Below are positions 18,744 through 27,801 of a stretch of 64,000 nucleotides of DNA, piece after piece. The notes beneath the pieces were generated by a model. It was not told the origin of the DNA. It was given only the letters and a program-made list of their open reading frames with translations, and ran no database searches. Made by a program: the position numbers and the translations under genes. The DNA lies in contig CAWJZU010000016.1 of the NCBI GenBank assembly GCA_963847345.1, positions 1 to 64,000 on the forward strand, given 5' to 3'. Position 1 is the first letter of the stretch. Each line of letters opens with the position of its first letter. This DNA is from DATARH01 sp963847345. GTDB taxonomy: Bacteria > Pseudomonadota > Alphaproteobacteria > ATCC43930 > CGMCC-115725.

Positions 18744-20111
18744 TCATCCGTCGACCCGTTCCGCGCTGCCGGCTGTCATCGTACCGGCCGCGGCTTCCGC
18801 TCGATCGCAGCCGCTTTCGCGCTGCACCGTTGCGGTCAGCGCCGCCGCGCCCAAGAGGCCGACGAGGGCAAGAGGCGCGACAATCGCATACCCGAGCGCC
18901 TGAACCAACGGCCCAACCAGAGCGGTCCCTAAAACCGTCGCGATCGCGCTGCTGCATGCCAGCAGGCCCATTGCGGCGCCTTCCCCGACGGGAGTCAGGC
19001 TTGCCGCCAACCCGGTTGCGGAAACGCTGAGAAGGGGCCAGGCCAGCACGACGAGCATGAAGGCCAGGGTGGCCGCGATTGGCGTGCCCGACGGCGCTAT
19101 CAGCCCCACCGCGGCCAGCGTCGCGAAGCCGGTCGCACGCACCGTCAATCCGAGCAGAAAGACAGATCGAGACCCGAATTCCTGCGCGGCACGGCCCGCC
19201 GCCACGAACACGGCGATACCGAGAGCGGCGGCGAACGCATAAACGACGGCGATCGTCGCCGGGGAAATCCCAAAGGTACTGTCCATGATCAGGGGGTAGT
19301 AGGCAAAGAACGGCGCCACGCCGAAGTTGATCGCGGCCCATGCCAATAAAAAGCGGCTGAATTGCCAGTCCATCGACTTCACGATGCGGCGCAACGCCTC
19401 GCCTTGCAAGTGATGGGAATAGTACAACAATCCGCCGAACGGCGGACCGGATTGGAAGGCTTGCATGAGGCGGCGCCAGGGAAGCGGCGGCAGGCGCTTT
19501 TCTCTGTCATGTCCGTCGGAAGGCAGGCCGAGGTGTCCAACGACGATCGCGAGGGCGGACAAAGCAGCGGCGAGCCAGAAGCCGTAAACAAGAGGCGCCA
19601 GGAGGATCAATCCGGCAAGCAAAAGCCCGGCGAGTTGACCCGCGCCGCTAAAGCTCTGCAGCCAGCCGATGCGTGCATTCCATTCGGATTTCGGCGCGAA
19701 GTTGAACACGAACAGCGGAGCGACCGTGGCGACCGCACCCGCGCCGAGACCGCATAGTACCGCGAGGGCGATCCAAGCGGCCAGCTCCATCGCCACCGCG
19801 GCTGCGCCCAGACCAAGGCATAGCGCGGCAAACCCCCCGAAGAACACCGGGCGGAAAAGCCGATAGCGTTCGGCCAGTCGGCCCAACAGTGGCGCCGGCA
19901 GCAGACCGGCATTGTAGGCGCCGACTATGTAAGCAATTTGACTGGGGTCGCCCGTGGTAGTCGCGACCATTAATGGCATCAGAAAAGGCAGCATCCCGGA
20001 GGTAATCAGGCTGAGGATCAGGTAGGCCAGATACCAGGGGGCGATCAAACGCCTCGGGGTTGCCCAAGCCTTCCCGCCGGAACGGCCGTCATCAGGCACG
20101 CTATCCGTCAC
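18744..20111 (-). CDS. MFS transporter
   Basis: About 455 residues with roughly twelve hydrophobic helices in two halves, for example LIAPWYLAYLILSLITSGM at the start and SATGLAASLTPVGEGAAMG in the second half. It belongs to the major facilitator superfamily; the solute is not evident. I start it at the GTG at 20111, whose GTGA overlaps the stop of the truncated aldolase. A longer in-frame extension upstream is out-of-frame aldolase sequence. This overlap implies translational coupling, so the truncated upstream frame is still read. malQ follows 45 bp downstream on the same strand. Confidence 0.8.
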   Translation of the reverse strand: MTDSVPDDGRSGGKAWATPRRLIAPWYLAYLILSLITSGMLPFLMPLMVATTTGDPSQIAYIVGAYNAGLLPAPLLGRLAERYRLFRPVFFGGFAALCLGLGAAAVAMELAAWIALAVLCGLGAGAVATVAPLFVFNFAPKSEWNARIGWLQSFSGAGQLAGLLLAGLILLAPLVYGFWLAAALSALAIVVGHLGLPSDGHDREKRLPPLPWRRLMQAFQSGPPFGGLLYYSHHLQGEALRRIVKSMDWQFSRFLLAWAAINFGVAPFFAYYPLIMDSTFGISPATIAVVYAFAAALGIAVFVAAGRAAQEFGSRSVFLLGLTVRATGFATLAAVGLIAPSGTPIAATLAFMLVVLAWPLLSVSATGLAASLTPVGEGAAMGLLACSSAIATVLGTALVGPLVQALGYAIVAPLALVGLLGAAALTATVQRESGCDRAEAAAGTMTAGSAERVDG

Positions 20112-20581
20112 GACACCGGGCACGGCTTTGCCTGCAGATCCGACATCGGCGTGTCGCCGACATGGATCACCGCGCGCCATTTCGCGAAACGGGCACCGAT
20201 TTCGCGATACGCCGACAGTCGATCCCGCAACCCGTCGAGGCCTTCGGTAACCGTCTCGCCGGTCGCGCCGGCGAGCGGTTTGGCGCCGGTATCGACCTTG
20301 ATGCCCGGCAGGATGCCCTGTCTCGAAAGAAGTTTGACAGGCGGCCTGCCGTCCGAACTTTCCTGGCGGATGGTCTCGTCCTGCAGGATGACGCCGCCCA
20401 GGAAGTCGGCCGCGCCCGCGGTGAAGAGCATTCCGCGGTAGCTGCACCGGTTTTGATCGGTCGATTGGATCCCGAGCGTATCGAAGCGTTTCTTCAGGGT
20501 GGGCACGCTTTCGTCGGCCGCGAGCATCCCCCTCCCGTCGGCGACCAGCGTCAATGCGACGGCCTCAAGGTCATCGGTCAT
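20108..20581 (-). pseudogene. Class I fructose-bisphosphate aldolase, N-terminal half only
   Basis: The first 157 residues of a class I aldolase (family usually about 340). It shows LVADGRGMLAADESVPTLKK, RFDTLGIQSTDQNRCSYRGM and FLGGVILQDETIRQ, all very typical. It then continues to WRAVIHVGDT and stops soon after at 20108. The Schiff-base lysine and the C-terminal half of the barrel are missing, so it cannot be active alone. The end overlaps the MFS start by GTGA. It follows the phosphoketolase fragment by 25 bp, and both genes look truncated by separate deletions. Confidence 0.75.
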
Positions 20582-20593
20582 CTTGCAGTCCTT

Positions 20594-20619
20594 TCAGAAC
20601 GGCCACTCAGAACGGCCAC
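20594..20619. repeat. 13-bp perfect tandem duplication
   Basis: The unit tcagaacggccac occurs twice without a gap, at 20594-20606 and 20607-20619. The second copy contains the stop codon of the phosphoketolase fragment, and the first lies in the spacer before the aldolase fragment. It is a likely scar of replication slippage or repair at this rearranged locus. Confidence 0.85.
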
Positions 20620-21014
20620 TGCCAATCGGTGAGTTCGGGCGGGTCGATGCCGAATTCGTGAGCGTGATTCTGGTGCGCGATCTGCTGATTGAGCAGGGCT
20701 TCGCGAGCGCTCGACCCGGTGACATGGAAACGCGGCATGCGGTCGATCGCGTCGATCGCCAGGCTGAACCGATCGGTCTGGTTGCGGATGGCCAGCTCCA
20801 GGGGCGTGTTGATGTTGCCCTGTTCCTTGTAACCGCGCACATGGATGTTGTGCTGGCCGGGCCGGCTGTAGGTCAGGCGGTGGATCAGCCACGGGTAGCC
20901 GTGGAAGTTGAAGACCACCGGCTTGTCCGCGGTGAACAGGGCCGCAAACTCGCGGTCCGTCGACAGGGATGTGTCGGTGCCGGGTATTTCAGGACTGCTG
21001 CTTGGAGTACTCAT
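20607..21014 (-). pseudogene. Phosphoketolase, C-terminal domain only
   Basis: A 135-residue protein equal to the extreme C-terminus of xylulose-5-phosphate/fructose-6-phosphate phosphoketolase (normally near 800 residues). Diagnostic text is FNFHGYPWLIHRLTY, NIHVRGYKEQGNINTPLELA and IRNQTDRFSLAIDAIDR. The thiamine-diphosphate and catalytic domains are absent. It nonetheless has its own ATG at 21014 with AGGAG about eight bases upstream, and a new N-terminus of 15 Ser/Pro-rich residues before homology begins. It could be a translated relic or an independent small protein; decay is the simpler reading. Confidence 0.7.
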
Positions 21015-21153
21015 CGTGTGCTTCTCCTGACCCAGATCAGACTATCCGTTGTGTTTTAACGGGGTCCGCTACAATTCCGTGTCTTCAACCTTTCGCGTTG
21101 GCGCTAAGCGGACGCGGACGCGCACGCACGACGCGGCCTAAAACTCCTTTCAC

Positions 21154-22398
21154 TCAACGCTGCGCAACAATTGAGGGGCTCGGGTTCGGAGGCTCTGTCT
21201 GCCAGGAGCGGCCCGACCGCGCCTTCTGGTATCCGTAGTCGTAGAGTCGGCGCATATAGCCGGTATCGAACCCGGGGCCGCTGTCGGGAAGTCCCTTCTC
21301 GTCGATATAGGAGAGATTGAACCTCAACCCGTTTTGTTGTGCGAACTGGTAGGTGCGGAAGATAACCGATCGAGTCTGGTCCTTGATCATCGTCGATACG
21401 GTCCGGCCGGCAATATCGAGATTCCTCTCGGGCACCACTCGGAATTGCGGATCGATTTCATTGTTCAACAAAATAAAAACATCCAGGCTCAAACGAGTTT
21501 CGGGTCGAGCATTGCTCAACAGGAATGCCGCGGGCAGGGTGAACACGGGCCAGGTGACGGCCCCATCGACGTGCATTTCCTGGATGGTCCGGCCATTCGC
21601 CGCGACGTCGATGAGTACCGGCGGGAACACGACCGGAACGCTGGCCGACGCGGTGAGCACGTCACGGAACAGCTCCAAAGCTGCCGGAGAGCCATACGAC
21701 GCGATCCGGCCCATGTCCCAAACGACGGCGCGCTGCGCGTCGAGATCGGTTGTGACGACGGCCAGGCAGCGCCCTTTGGCGTATTCGGCGGCGACCCGTG
21801 CGAGCATCGGCCCGTCCACATACTGGGCTACGAGTTTGCGCATGGGCTGATTGCCGAACACCCCCGAGCCGAAAAGCAGCGACTGCAGGCGGGGCGCATG
21901 AAGAAGGCTCTCGGCGACGCCGCTCGTATAGAGCTGATGCAGCAGGTCGTCATAGCTCGGTCCGAGAAAGGCGAAGGGCGCAATAAGCGCACCGGTGCTC
22001 ACTCCCGACACGATCGTGAATTCGGGCCGGGTCCCCGATTGCGTCCATCCGTTGAGCACGCCGGCTCCGTAGGCCCCGTCGGCGCCGCCGCCCGACAGCG
22101 CCAGATAGGCCGGTGCTGCGCCACGTCCGGCGGCGGCGATAAGGCTGGGACAAATGGTCCTTACGAAGTTCGCCGGCGGCGCGTCGGCAAAAACGCGGAC
22201 ATCCGGCATGCTCGGGATCACCGCCGCCGCAGCATCGGCTGCGGTGTAGGGTGTTCTGGGGGGAGCCGTACTGCATCCGGCAAGAAGGAGCGCGCCAATT
22301 ATTGCCGCCGGCCAGCGGCTTCGGCGCAAGGCGCCGTACCACACGGGGAGGACTGCCTTGAAGCGATGCCCTTCAAGGATTCTGGCTGGGTTGGTCAT
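21154..22398 (-). CDS. Patatin-like phospholipase, lipoprotein
   Basis: A 414-residue patatin-family lipid acyl hydrolase. The N-terminus has a hydrophobic stretch ending in the lipobox LLLAGC, so it is probably a lipid-anchored envelope protein. The oxyanion motif is SGGGADGAYGAG, the nucleophile elbow GVSTG, and the catalytic dyad Asp appears in HVDGAVTWP (DGA). Length suits the family. The ATG at 22398 overlaps the stop of glgX by ATGA, placing it in the glycogen operon, as in related clusters that pair patatins with phosphoketolase and glucan enzymes. Confidence 0.88.
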   Translation of the reverse strand: MTNPARILEGHRFKAVLPVWYGALRRSRWPAAIIGALLLAGCSTAPPRTPYTAADAAAAVIPSMPDVRVFADAPPANFVRTICPSLIAAAGRGAAPAYLALSGGGADGAYGAGVLNGWTQSGTRPEFTIVSGVSTGALIAPFAFLGPSYDDLLHQLYTSGVAESLLHAPRLQSLLFGSGVFGNQPMRKLVAQYVDGPMLARVAAEYAKGRCLAVVTTDLDAQRAVVWDMGRIASYGSPAALELFRDVLTASASVPVVFPPVLIDVAANGRTIQEMHVDGAVTWPVFTLPAAFLLSNARPETRLSLDVFILLNNEIDPQFRVVPERNLDIAGRTVSTMIKDQTRSVIFRTYQFAQQNGLRFNLSYIDEKGLPDSGPGFDTGYMRRLYDYGYQKARSGRSWQTEPPNPSPSIVAQR

Positions 22399-24625
22399 CT
22401 TGCTGGCGCCTTCTGTTTGTCCGGCTTCGGCGAGGCGCAATCGGCGTCTGGACTTTGTTGCGCCGCCTTGTCCTCGGCCTCCGACCCCGGCGCGAAGGGG
22501 GCTCCGATGCGGACGAACAGCGCGACCACCGAGCGCGGCATTACGCGGTATTGGATCCCTCGCACCGGCGGCGCCGCAGGCGGTTCCACAATGTCCTCGG
22601 GCGTATCCAGCGAGGTGTCGATCCAGCGCTGCCACCCGGATGTGGCGGTCTCCGGCGCCGCCGGCAGATCGAAATCGAGAGGCTCCCAATAGGCGTTGGC
22701 CATCAGGTGCAGCCAGAACGGGAAAAGAGCGGTAGCGGGCCGCACCGTGCAGGCGATGCTATGCGAATCATCCGACCAGTCCGGGCTGCCAAGCCGGACG
22801 CCGTGCCAGTCGATCTCGCCGCGCCGCAAAACCTCGTTGAGGGTTACTCCCACTCTGTCCGCATTGCGTACCTCCATCCATCGCAGCCGATGGGAGATCA
22901 GCGTGCGGACGAAGCGGTGCAGGTCCGGGTGCCGGTCGAGCAGGCTCCAGTCGAGCCAGCTGAGCTCGCTATCCTGGCAGTAGGCATTGTTGTTGCCGTG
23001 CTGCGTGCGGCGCATTTCGTCGCCCATCAGCAGCATCGGGGTGCCGATCGAAATCAACAGCTGGAAGATGAAGTTCTTTGCCTGGCGGCGGCGCAGTCGC
23101 TCGACGGCATCGTCGTTGCTTGGTCCCTCCATCCCGCAATTCCACGACAGATTGTTGTCCGACCCATCGCGGTTGCCTTCGCCGTTCGCCTCGTTGTGCT
23201 TGCCGTTGTAGGAAACCAGATCGTTCAGCGTAAAGCCGTCGTGACAGGTGACGAAGTTGATGCTTTGCTCGGGTTCCCGTTCCCTGTGTCCAAAAATGTC
23301 GGGGCTGCCGAGCACGCGCTGTGCCAGCATCCGCACCGTGCCTCTGTCACCCTTGACGAAACCGCGCACGTCGTCGCGGAAACGGCCGTTCCATTCTTTC
23401 CAGCTGTCGCCGATGAAGCTTCCCGACCTGATAGAGACCGGCGGCGTCCCAGGCCTCCGCGATCAGCTTGGCACCGGCGAGGACCGGATCCGAACTCGAT
23501 GTCCCAAAGGACCGGGGGATTCTCAAGCGGCCGACCGGTTTCGTCGCGCGCCAGGATCGAGGCGAGGTCGAAGCGGAAGCCGTCGACATGCATTTCCGCG
23601 ACCCAGTACCGCAGACTGTCGAGGATCATGCGCCGCACGATCGCCTGATTGGCGTTCAGCGTGTTGCCGGTGCCGCTGTAATTGGCGTAGCGCGCGCGGT
23701 CCTGGTCGAGGATGTAGTAGATTTCATTGGCAAGGCCGCGGAAACACAGCGTGGGTCCCGTCTCGCTCCCCTCGGCGGTGTGGTTGAAGACGACGTCGAG
23801 GATCACCTCGATGCCGGCGCGGTGCAGCGCCTTGACGAGATCGCGGAACTCGGTGACCGGGCCGAGAGGGTCCTTTCGCGAACTGTAGCCGGCGTGCGGA
23901 GCGAAGAACGATACCGGCGAATATCCCCAGTAATTGACCAGGTCGGCCGGGCAGTCCTGCCGGTCGAACTGGAAGATCGGCAGCAGCTCCACCGCGGTGA
24001 TCCCCAGATCCCGGAGATACGGGATCTTCTCGATCATCCCTGCATATGTTCCTCGCAGCTCGGCGGCGATCCCGGAGCTGGGATGGCGCGTGAAGCCGGC
24101 GACGTGCATCTCGTAGATGACGGTGGACGCGAAACTCCGATGCAGCGGCGCATCGCCCTCCCAATCGTAAGCGTCGGGATCAATCACCGCGCTTTTCATC
24201 GCGATGGTGTCGGACCTCCCGTACTGGCCCGCCCGCTGTCGCGAATAAGTGTCGGGCACAACGACGGAGCGGCCGTAGGGATCGAGCAAAGCCTTGCTCG
24301 GATCGAAACGCAGGCCGTACTCGGGAGCGAAAGGACCGAAGGCGCGATAGGCGTAGAGCTGTCCGGAGCCGATCCCCGGGACGAAAGCGTGCCAATAGTG
24401 GTAGGTCCGGTGCATTTGCGGATCGAGCTCGACTACATGGGTCGGCTGCGCCGCCGCGGCATTGTCGAACAGCAGCAGCTCGACCCGAGTGGCCTGCCGC
24501 GAGAACACGCTGAAATTGACGCCGCCGGGCAGGACGGTGGCGCCCAACGGAAAGCCTTGGCCGGTGCACGACGGAGCCACCGCGGCATCGGGAGCGGCCG
24601 CCAAGGCCTCCGATGGATGCGCCAT
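22395..24625 (-). pseudogene. glgX: Glycogen debranching enzyme GlgX, two frameshifts
   Basis: An isoamylase-type glycogen debranching enzyme (GH13) read across three frames. The N-terminal CBM48 region has LPGGVNFSVFSRQATRVELL; then FVPGIGSGQLYAYRAFGP and VIYEMHVAGFTRHPSSG. The nucleophile motif VDGFRFDLAS lies in the first frame. After an insertion near 23494 the acid/base motif LIAEAWDAAGLYQVG follows. After another near 23422 come FVTCHDGFTLNDLVSYN and RRTQHGNNNAYCQDSE. Each catalytic residue thus sits in a different frame, yet all are preserved, so the two one-base insertions may be recent or sequencing errors. The start is ATG 24625 (ATG 24640 possible). Confidence 0.82.
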
Positions 24626-24626
24626 G

Positions 24627-24725
24627 CTATCGCAAGCCATCGATACCGGCTTTGTTCAAGTCGCGCTTAATTTGAGCCGCGGCGGTCGTCGTAAACCCGT
24701 AAGCCGCAAGCAGTACGGGGGACAT
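24627..24725 (-). CDS. 32-residue leader-like ORF ahead of glgX
   Basis: An ATG at 24725 preceded by a strong AGGAGAG (six bases upstream) opens a 32-codon frame beginning MSPVLLAAYGFTTTAAAQIK. Its TAG at 24627-24629 lies one base before the glgX ATG at 24625, so it could couple glgX translation. I know of no family for it. It may be a leader peptide or a real small protein; the strong ribosome binding site is the main evidence. Confidence 0.4.
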   Translation of the reverse strand: MSPVLLAAYGFTTTAAAQIKRDLNKAGIDGLR

Positions 24726-24880
24726 CGCACTCTCCTTTTTCTTCGTGCACAGTTTCGGTAAATCCACTGGGCCATGAGCTGCCCTATAGAAGGCTCAACG
24801 TAACAACCTCGAACGAAGCTATCTACGGTTTGCAGCCAATTTGAACGAATGTAGGTCTCCCTTTGACGAACGATGACCTT

Positions 24881-26008
24881 CTATTTCCATGTCAGAAAGA
24901 AGCCGATGTCGCCGGGCATTCCTCCCGGATACTCGAGCACCTCTGCCTTAAGACCAAAACCGAGCGGTTTTAAGTGGTCGCGCCAGAATTCGTAGCCGAG
25001 CTTGGGGCGGCCCTCCAAGGTCTGCTCCCAGTCGGACTCTGAGTTGTTAATCCTTCGCCCCCGATCGGTGCACAGTTCACTTGGAAACCGATAAACCTGG
25101 ATTTCGGTCTGTCCGCTTTCGGCGGCCTGATCGACAAGCTGCATCACGCGTTGCATGAGCTGTTCGGGGCTCTGATCGGGCGGCGCATGAAATTCCGCCA
25201 TCACCGCCTTTTGTTTTTCCTCCTGCTCCTGCATGCGGCGGAGTTCTTCGGCAGCTCTCTGCGCCTCACGCTCGGCCATCCGACGCTTGATATCCGCGGC
25301 GGAAAGGATCTCAACCGGTGCCGGCTTCATTGTCCCATGACTTTCAGACATGAGTTCCTTCCTTTCGTAATCCGCGACGAGCCGGCGGAAACCCGCGGTT
25401 TGCAATTTCGGAACTTCGGCCTGCACCGCTGCCGGCTTGCCGCTCTGCACGGCATCAGTGCCCTGCGTAAAATGGCGGTCGCGCGTGGCGGCCATTTCCG
25501 CCAGCAGGTTGTGGTGCGGCCCCGCACCCGCGGCAGTCTGCGTCGCTTGCCGGTGCTCGCTGGCCATCGCGCGAACCAGATCGGCGCGGCTCACAATCCC
25601 GACGACGCGGCCCTCGCCGGCGCGCACCACAGGCACCCGCTTGATGCGGTGTTCGGTCAGCAGCCGCGCCACCTCGCCGAGCTCGGTGTCCTCGCCGACG
25701 GTGACCGCCGGTGCCGCCATCACATCGCGCGCCAGCCGCTCGGCAGTGCGCAGCCATTCGAGAAACTTCGGGTTGTATGGCTCGCCCTCGGCGAGGAGGG
25801 TCAGCCACCAGTCGCGGCGCGCCTCGCGTGCGGCGTCGTCTCGGCCGATCAGGTCACCCTCGCTGACCATACCGAGCGCGGTTCCGCTGTGGTCGATCAC
25901 AGGGACGGCACTGATCCCGTGCTCGCTCAGGGTCTTCGCGATCGCACTTACAGGCGTACCCGGATCGACCGATACGACGGTCATCGTCATCACGTCGCGC
26001 GCTTTCAT
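24881..26008 (-). CDS. CBS-domain protein with C-terminal extension
   Basis: A 375-residue soluble protein. Two CBS domains occupy residues about 1-60 and 93-150, each beginning with the typical ARDVM...VTV motif (KARDVMTMTVVSVDPGTPVS, ARDVMAAPAVTVGEDTELGE). Pairs of CBS domains bind adenine nucleotides and act as energy sensors. A charged coiled-coil-like helix follows, then a C-terminal part with QVYRFPSELCTDRGRRINN and WRDHLKPLGFGLKAEVLEY that I do not recognise. The ATG at 26008 directly precedes the first CBS motif. An FNR/FixK-type box lies about 165 bp upstream, suggesting control by low oxygen. Confidence 0.85.
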   Translation of the reverse strand: MKARDVMTMTVVSVDPGTPVSAIAKTLSEHGISAVPVIDHSGTALGMVSEGDLIGRDDAAREARRDWWLTLLAEGEPYNPKFLEWLRTAERLARDVMAAPAVTVGEDTELGEVARLLTEHRIKRVPVVRAGEGRVVGIVSRADLVRAMASEHRQATQTAAGAGPHHNLLAEMAATRDRHFTQGTDAVQSGKPAAVQAEVPKLQTAGFRRLVADYERKELMSESHGTMKPAPVEILSAADIKRRMAEREAQRAAEELRRMQEQEEKQKAVMAEFHAPPDQSPEQLMQRVMQLVDQAAESGQTEIQVYRFPSELCTDRGRRINNSESDWEQTLEGRPKLGYEFWRDHLKPLGFGLKAEVLEYPGGMPGDIGFFLTWK

Positions 26009-26466
26009 GGGATCGTCTCCCGTCGCATCACGACATTCTTCCAATGAAGCGGTATAGATCGGCCTCGCCGATCTGTAAATCGGTAAGCCAGCGGACATTA
26101 GCGAAGCTGAGGATCATGAGGGTACGTCAAGGTTCGTCTCACATGGCTGATTTTTGACCGCCGAGCCTTGATTCAGGTCAATCCTGGACCCGGACGCATA
26201 TCGTTGCGTTTGAGCGCTATTTCCCTCCGACAAATGTGCGATATCACGCTCACGTGAACGGTTCCGGGCATCCCGCCAAAGCCGGGCAAGGCTCCCAGGC
26301 GCGCGTTCCGCGCCGGTCAGCTTGTCCAAACGAGAGTGGGCGCTCGGCGATGCCAGGGCCCGGGCGGCAGGCGAGTGTCGCCGTCGCCTTTAGCTTCCCG
26401 CTTATGCAAAAATGACGATAAACTGGACGCAAGAACGCCGGGATGATACCAGCGAAGGAGACCGAT
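26009..26466. other. Divergent intergenic region
   Basis: This 458-bp stretch separates the CBS gene (minus) from the CoA transferase gene (plus). A short minus frame at 26114-26329 has no recognisable content. The notable element is the palindromic FNR/FixK-type box at 26168-26181. The final 20 bases hold AAGGAGA, the ribosome binding site of the CoA transferase gene. Confidence 0.5.
26168..26181. promoter_or_regulatory. FNR/FixK-type binding site (anaerobox)
   Basis: TTGATTCAGGTCAA is a near-perfect palindrome and matches the FNR/FixK consensus TTGAT-N4-ATCAA at nine of ten positions. It lies 160 bp upstream of the CBS-domain gene and about 285 bp from the divergent CoA transferase start. 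Its target is more likely the CBS gene. The distance is long for direct activation unless the transcription start is well upstream. Confidence 0.55.
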
Positions 26467-27663
26467 ATGGCCATAACGCCCGCATCGCCCGGCTGCCTTG
26501 CCGGGACCCGTGTACTTGATCTGACACAATTCGAGGCGGGCACGACCTGCACCGAAGCGCTCGCCTGGATGGGTGCCGACATCGCAAAGGTCGAACCGCC
26601 GCGCGGCGAGGCCGGTCGCACCGGCTTCGGCGATGCCTATTATTTCATGATGTACAATGCCAACAAGCGCTCGCTTACCGTCAACTTGAAGGCCGAGCGC
26701 GGCCTGGCTCTGGTCAAGGAGATGGTGAAGAAAGCCGACGTCTTCGCAGAGAACTTCGCACCCGGCGCAGTCGAGCGGTTGGGGCTCGGCTACGACGTCG
26801 TCAGCGCGATCAATCCCGGTATCATCTATGCCCAGGTAAAAGGATTCGGCACAGGCAGTCCCTATGAACGCGGTCTCGCGTTTGACCCGATCGCCCAGGC
26901 CGCCGGCGGCGCGATGAGCATAACCGGCGAGCGAGGCGGCCGACCGATCAAGCCGGGCCCGACGATCGGCGACACCGGAACCGGCATGCTGATGGCGTTC
27001 AGCATCGTCAGCGCGCTGTTCGACCGCGCCCGCACCGGCAAGGGGCGGCGGCTGCAGGTGGCGATGCAGGATTCGATCATGCATTACAGCCGTACCGGGT
27101 TCATCACCCAGGCGCGCACCGGTAAGGCGGCGCCGCGTCGGCCGGCTGCCGCCAACTCTCCTGGGGGGATCTACCCCTGCAAACCCGAGGGACCCAACGA
27201 CTACGTGTACCTGCTGACCAGCCGTGCCAACCCCGAGCATTGGCCGCGACTATTGAAACTTATTGGGCGCGAAGACCTGATCGGCGATGCGCGGTACGAC
27301 ACGCCCGATGCGCGCGTGCAGCACGAGGCCGAAGTCGACGAACTGATCTCGTCCTGGACGCGTCAGCGCACCAAGCACGAGGCGATGGCACAGCTGAGCG
27401 CCGTCGGGGTGCCCGCCGGGGCCGTGCTCGACACGCAGGAACTGGTCGACGAGCCGAGCTTCTACGAGCGCGGCATTCTTCAGACAATGACGCACGGCGA
27501 GCGCAAGATGGCAATGCCCACCTGGCCGGTGCGCTTCGATGGCGTCCCGGCCGAGGTCAAATCCGCACCGCTGCTGGGCGAGCACACGGCGGAGGTGCTG
27601 CGCGACTGGCTGGGGCTCGATGATGCCGCGGTGACGGAACTCCGCTCCGACGGCATCGTCTGA
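26467..27663 (+). CDS. CaiB/BaiF family (class III) CoA transferase
   Basis: A 398-residue family III CoA transferase, which moves CoA between carboxylic acids through an Asp-bound intermediate. The start matches the family well (GTRVLDLTQFEAGTTCTEAL, GADIAKVEPPRGE), followed by NANKRSLTVNLKAERG and AENFAPGAVERLGLGYDVV. The catalytic Asp is probably in VAMQDSIMHY. The Gly-rich loop GGRPIKPGPTIGDTGTG is present. The ATG at 26467 is preceded by AAGGAGA at seven bases; an ATG at 26443 is in frame but lacks this. The acyl substrates are not deducible. Confidence 0.92.
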   Translation: MAITPASPGCLAGTRVLDLTQFEAGTTCTEALAWMGADIAKVEPPRGEAGRTGFGDAYYFMMYNANKRSLTVNLKAERGLALVKEMVKKADVFAENFAPGAVERLGLGYDVVSAINPGIIYAQVKGFGTGSPYERGLAFDPIAQAAGGAMSITGERGGRPIKPGPTIGDTGTGMLMAFSIVSALFDRARTGKGRRLQVAMQDSIMHYSRTGFITQARTGKAAPRRPAAANSPGGIYPCKPEGPNDYVYLLTSRANPEHWPRLLKLIGREDLIGDARYDTPDARVQHEAEVDELISSWTRQRTKHEAMAQLSAVGVPAGAVLDTQELVDEPSFYERGILQTMTHGERKMAMPTWPVRFDGVPAEVKSAPLLGEHTAEVLRDWLGLDDAAVTELRSDGIV

Positions 27664-27801
27664 GGTCGGTCCAGAGGACCCTGTGCGGCTGGTCACTACC
27701 AGCTTGCCGGGTGTCGGCTCCCGTCGCGGGCTGAAGGATTGCGGATCGCTTTGTAGCAGCAGCCGCCCACCAGGCGTCGCGCGCGATTTGCCACGTGCTT
27801 T

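Noticed and set aside
21334..24670. Long plus-strand open frames over patatin and glgX
   Set aside because: Both mirror confirmed minus-strand genes with full sets of catalytic motifs.
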